In this document: positions 63,177 through 64,000 of the stretch, one piece after another
Numbering within the stretch: position 1 is the stretch's first letter
Layout of the letters: each line of letters begins with the position of its first letter
DNA from: Albidovulum sp.
Lineage (GTDB): Bacteria; Pseudomonadota; Alphaproteobacteria; Rhodobacterales; Rhodobacteraceae
Reading direction: 5' to 3'
Length of the DNA: 64,000 bases
Assembly (NCBI GenBank): GCA_030837825.1
Contig: JAUQYB010000084.1
Location: 1 to 64,000, forward strand
Notes under the pieces: generated by a model
Database searches by the model: none
What the model was told of the DNA's origin: nothing
What the model saw: only the letters and a program-made list of their open reading frames with translations
Made by a program: the position numbers and the translations under genes

Positions 63177-64000
63177 CCCGCATCCCCCGCCTCCGCTGGC
63201 GGCCCCTCCGGCTCCTCCCCCGTCGCCTCGCCGGTCTCCTCGCCGCGGAACTCGGTCTCGACGATCCCGGCCTCGTAGCCCTGTTCCTCCAGCCAGCGGC
63301 GGAAGGGCGCGGTATAGCCGTGGGTGACGAAGACCCGGCTTGCCCCGGTCGCGGCGATGGCGGCGTTGAGCCCATCCCAGTCGGCATGGTCGGAGAGGGT
63401 AAAGCCGGTGGCGAGCCCGCGCCGGCGGCGGACGCCGCGCAGCCGCATCCAGCCCGAGGCGAAGGCTTCCGCCGCCGGGCCGAAGCGGCGCGCCCAGGGC
63501 GTGCCGAGCGCCGAGGGTGTGGCCAGCACGAAGGCGCCGGGCCGGGCCGCGGTGCCGGCCCCGGGCAGGACACGCTCGGTCGCCGGCAGCGCCAGCCCCG
63601 CCTCGCGCAGCGCCTCGTTGACGTTCTCGACCGCGCCGTGGGTCAGGATCGGGCCGATGGCGGGATCGAGCCGGGCGAGGATGCGCTGCGCCTTGCCGAG
63701 CGCATAGGCGCCGAGGATCGAGGCCCGCCCGGCCGCCGCATTCGCCCGCCACCAGGCGTTGATCGCCTCCATCACTTCGGCCTGCGGCGCCCAGCGGAAG
63801 ACCGGCAGGCCGAAGGTGCATTCGCTGACGAAGCTGTGGCACGGGACCGGCTCGAACGGCTCCGACAGCCCGTCGGCCTCGGTCTTGTAGTCGCCCGAGA
63901 CGACCCAGACCTCGCCCCCGACCTCGACCCGGACCTGCGCCGAGCCGGGCACATGGCCGGCGGGATGGAAGCTGACCGTGGCGCCGCCGATCCGCCGGGC
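63173..64000 (-). CDS. Ligase-associated MBL-fold DNA exonuclease (5' part outside the window)
   Basis: The visible 275 codons are the C-terminal part of a metallo-beta-lactamase-fold (beta-CASP type) nuclease of the SNM1/RNase J class. The first visible residues after the cut contain SFHPAGHVPGSAQVRVE, where AGHVPGSAQ is the family motif; later TLSDHADWDGL and VFVTHGYTAPFRRWLEEQG are metal or substrate-binding segments. The pair with the ligase (four-base overlap) matches a conserved DNA-repair operon. A start cannot be given because the gene runs off the right end. Confidence 0.88.
   Translation of the reverse strand, partial: ARRIGGATVSFHPAGHVPGSAQVRVEVGGEVWVVSGDYKTEADGLSEPFEPVPCHSFVSECTFGLPVFRWAPQAEVMEAINAWWRANAAAGRASILGAYALGKAQRILARLDPAIGPILTHGAVENVNEALREAGLALPATERVLPGAGTAARPGAFVLATPSALGTPWARRFGPAAEAFASGWMRLRGVRRRRGLATGFTLSDHADWDGLNAAIAATGASRVFVTHGYTAPFRRWLEEQGYEAGIVETEFRGEETGEATGEEPEGPPAEAGDAG

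Overview
This window looks like the chromosome of a high-GC alphaproteobacterium of the Rhodobacterales (Rhodobacteraceae/Paracoccaceae). The evidence is strong G/C third-position bias in every gene and a tRNA-His gene with no G-1 and an A73, which is the alphaproteobacterial form. A perfect GTTC-N7-GTTC box sits in front of an mmcB-type gene. Small Rhodobacterales-type proteins (DUF6324-, DUF6476-like) are present, as are a four-subunit sarcosine oxidase operon, a PutA/Lrp-type regulator pair and three copies of a Rhodobacteraceae-like intergenic palindrome built around AAATA(T)CC. There is no phage, integrase, insertion sequence or CRISPR array. It is mostly core chromosome with a few accessory surface or secreted functions.

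Layout. 1-4.8 kb: a PLP ornithine/lysine-type decarboxylase behind a structured leader (candidate speF element), a DUF2235 hydrolase with a possible coupled 59-residue leader peptide, a thioesterase, a proline-racemase-family enzyme lacking both catalytic cysteines, and an NTF2-like protein. 4.8-9.9 kb: divergent metF/metR with palindromes between them, an MFS transporter, a glycerophosphodiesterase and an inositol-phosphatase. 10-15.2 kb: GFA protein, rhomboid protease, bifunctional putA and its divergent Lrp-family regulator. 15.2-22.4 kb: META-domain protein, tRNA-Leu and tRNA-Gly, a beta-helix protein, an ABC exporter, a BON-LysM protein and an acyl-CoA synthetase. 22.5-27.7 kb: soxBDAG. 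27.8-31.9 kb: dnaG-rpoD. 32-36.3 kb: small secreted proteins, an ABM protein, a DUF616 glycosyltransferase-like protein and a polytopic membrane protein.

36.6-46.4 kb: nrdR-ribD, then on the opposite strand a capsule block (kpsS, an OPX lipoprotein, kpsC), then ribE-hypothetical-ribBA-ribH-nusB. The riboflavin genes are therefore split by the Kdo-linked capsule genes. 46.4-50 kb: small membrane proteins, a structured 6S-like RNA candidate, LexA-box/mmcB, DUF6324, tRNA-His, NnrS-like and DUF6476 proteins. 50-56.3 kb: RluD-type pseudouridine synthase, cardiolipin synthase, rpoH, an oxidoreductase, a host-attachment protein and a membrane dipeptidase. 56.3-59.2 kb: a large RTX protein with a C-terminal Hint domain and a 65-residue higher-order repeat. 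59.2-64 kb: GNAT, pepF, and an ATP-dependent DNA ligase with its metallo-beta-lactamase-fold exonuclease, which is cut by the window end.

The functional themes are C1/methyl metabolism (sarcosine oxidation, MetF), proline/hydroxyproline and ornithine use, flavin synthesis (FAD/FMN are needed by PutA, Sox and MetF), capsule assembly, and stress/SOS functions (RpoH, MmcB, Lig-Exo). I did not find a clearly new multigene system. The most useful leads are the 6S-like RNA, the thiol-less proline-racemase homologue, the coupled small ORF before the DUF2235 gene, the RTX-Hint repeat architecture, and the unrecognised gene inside the riboflavin operon.
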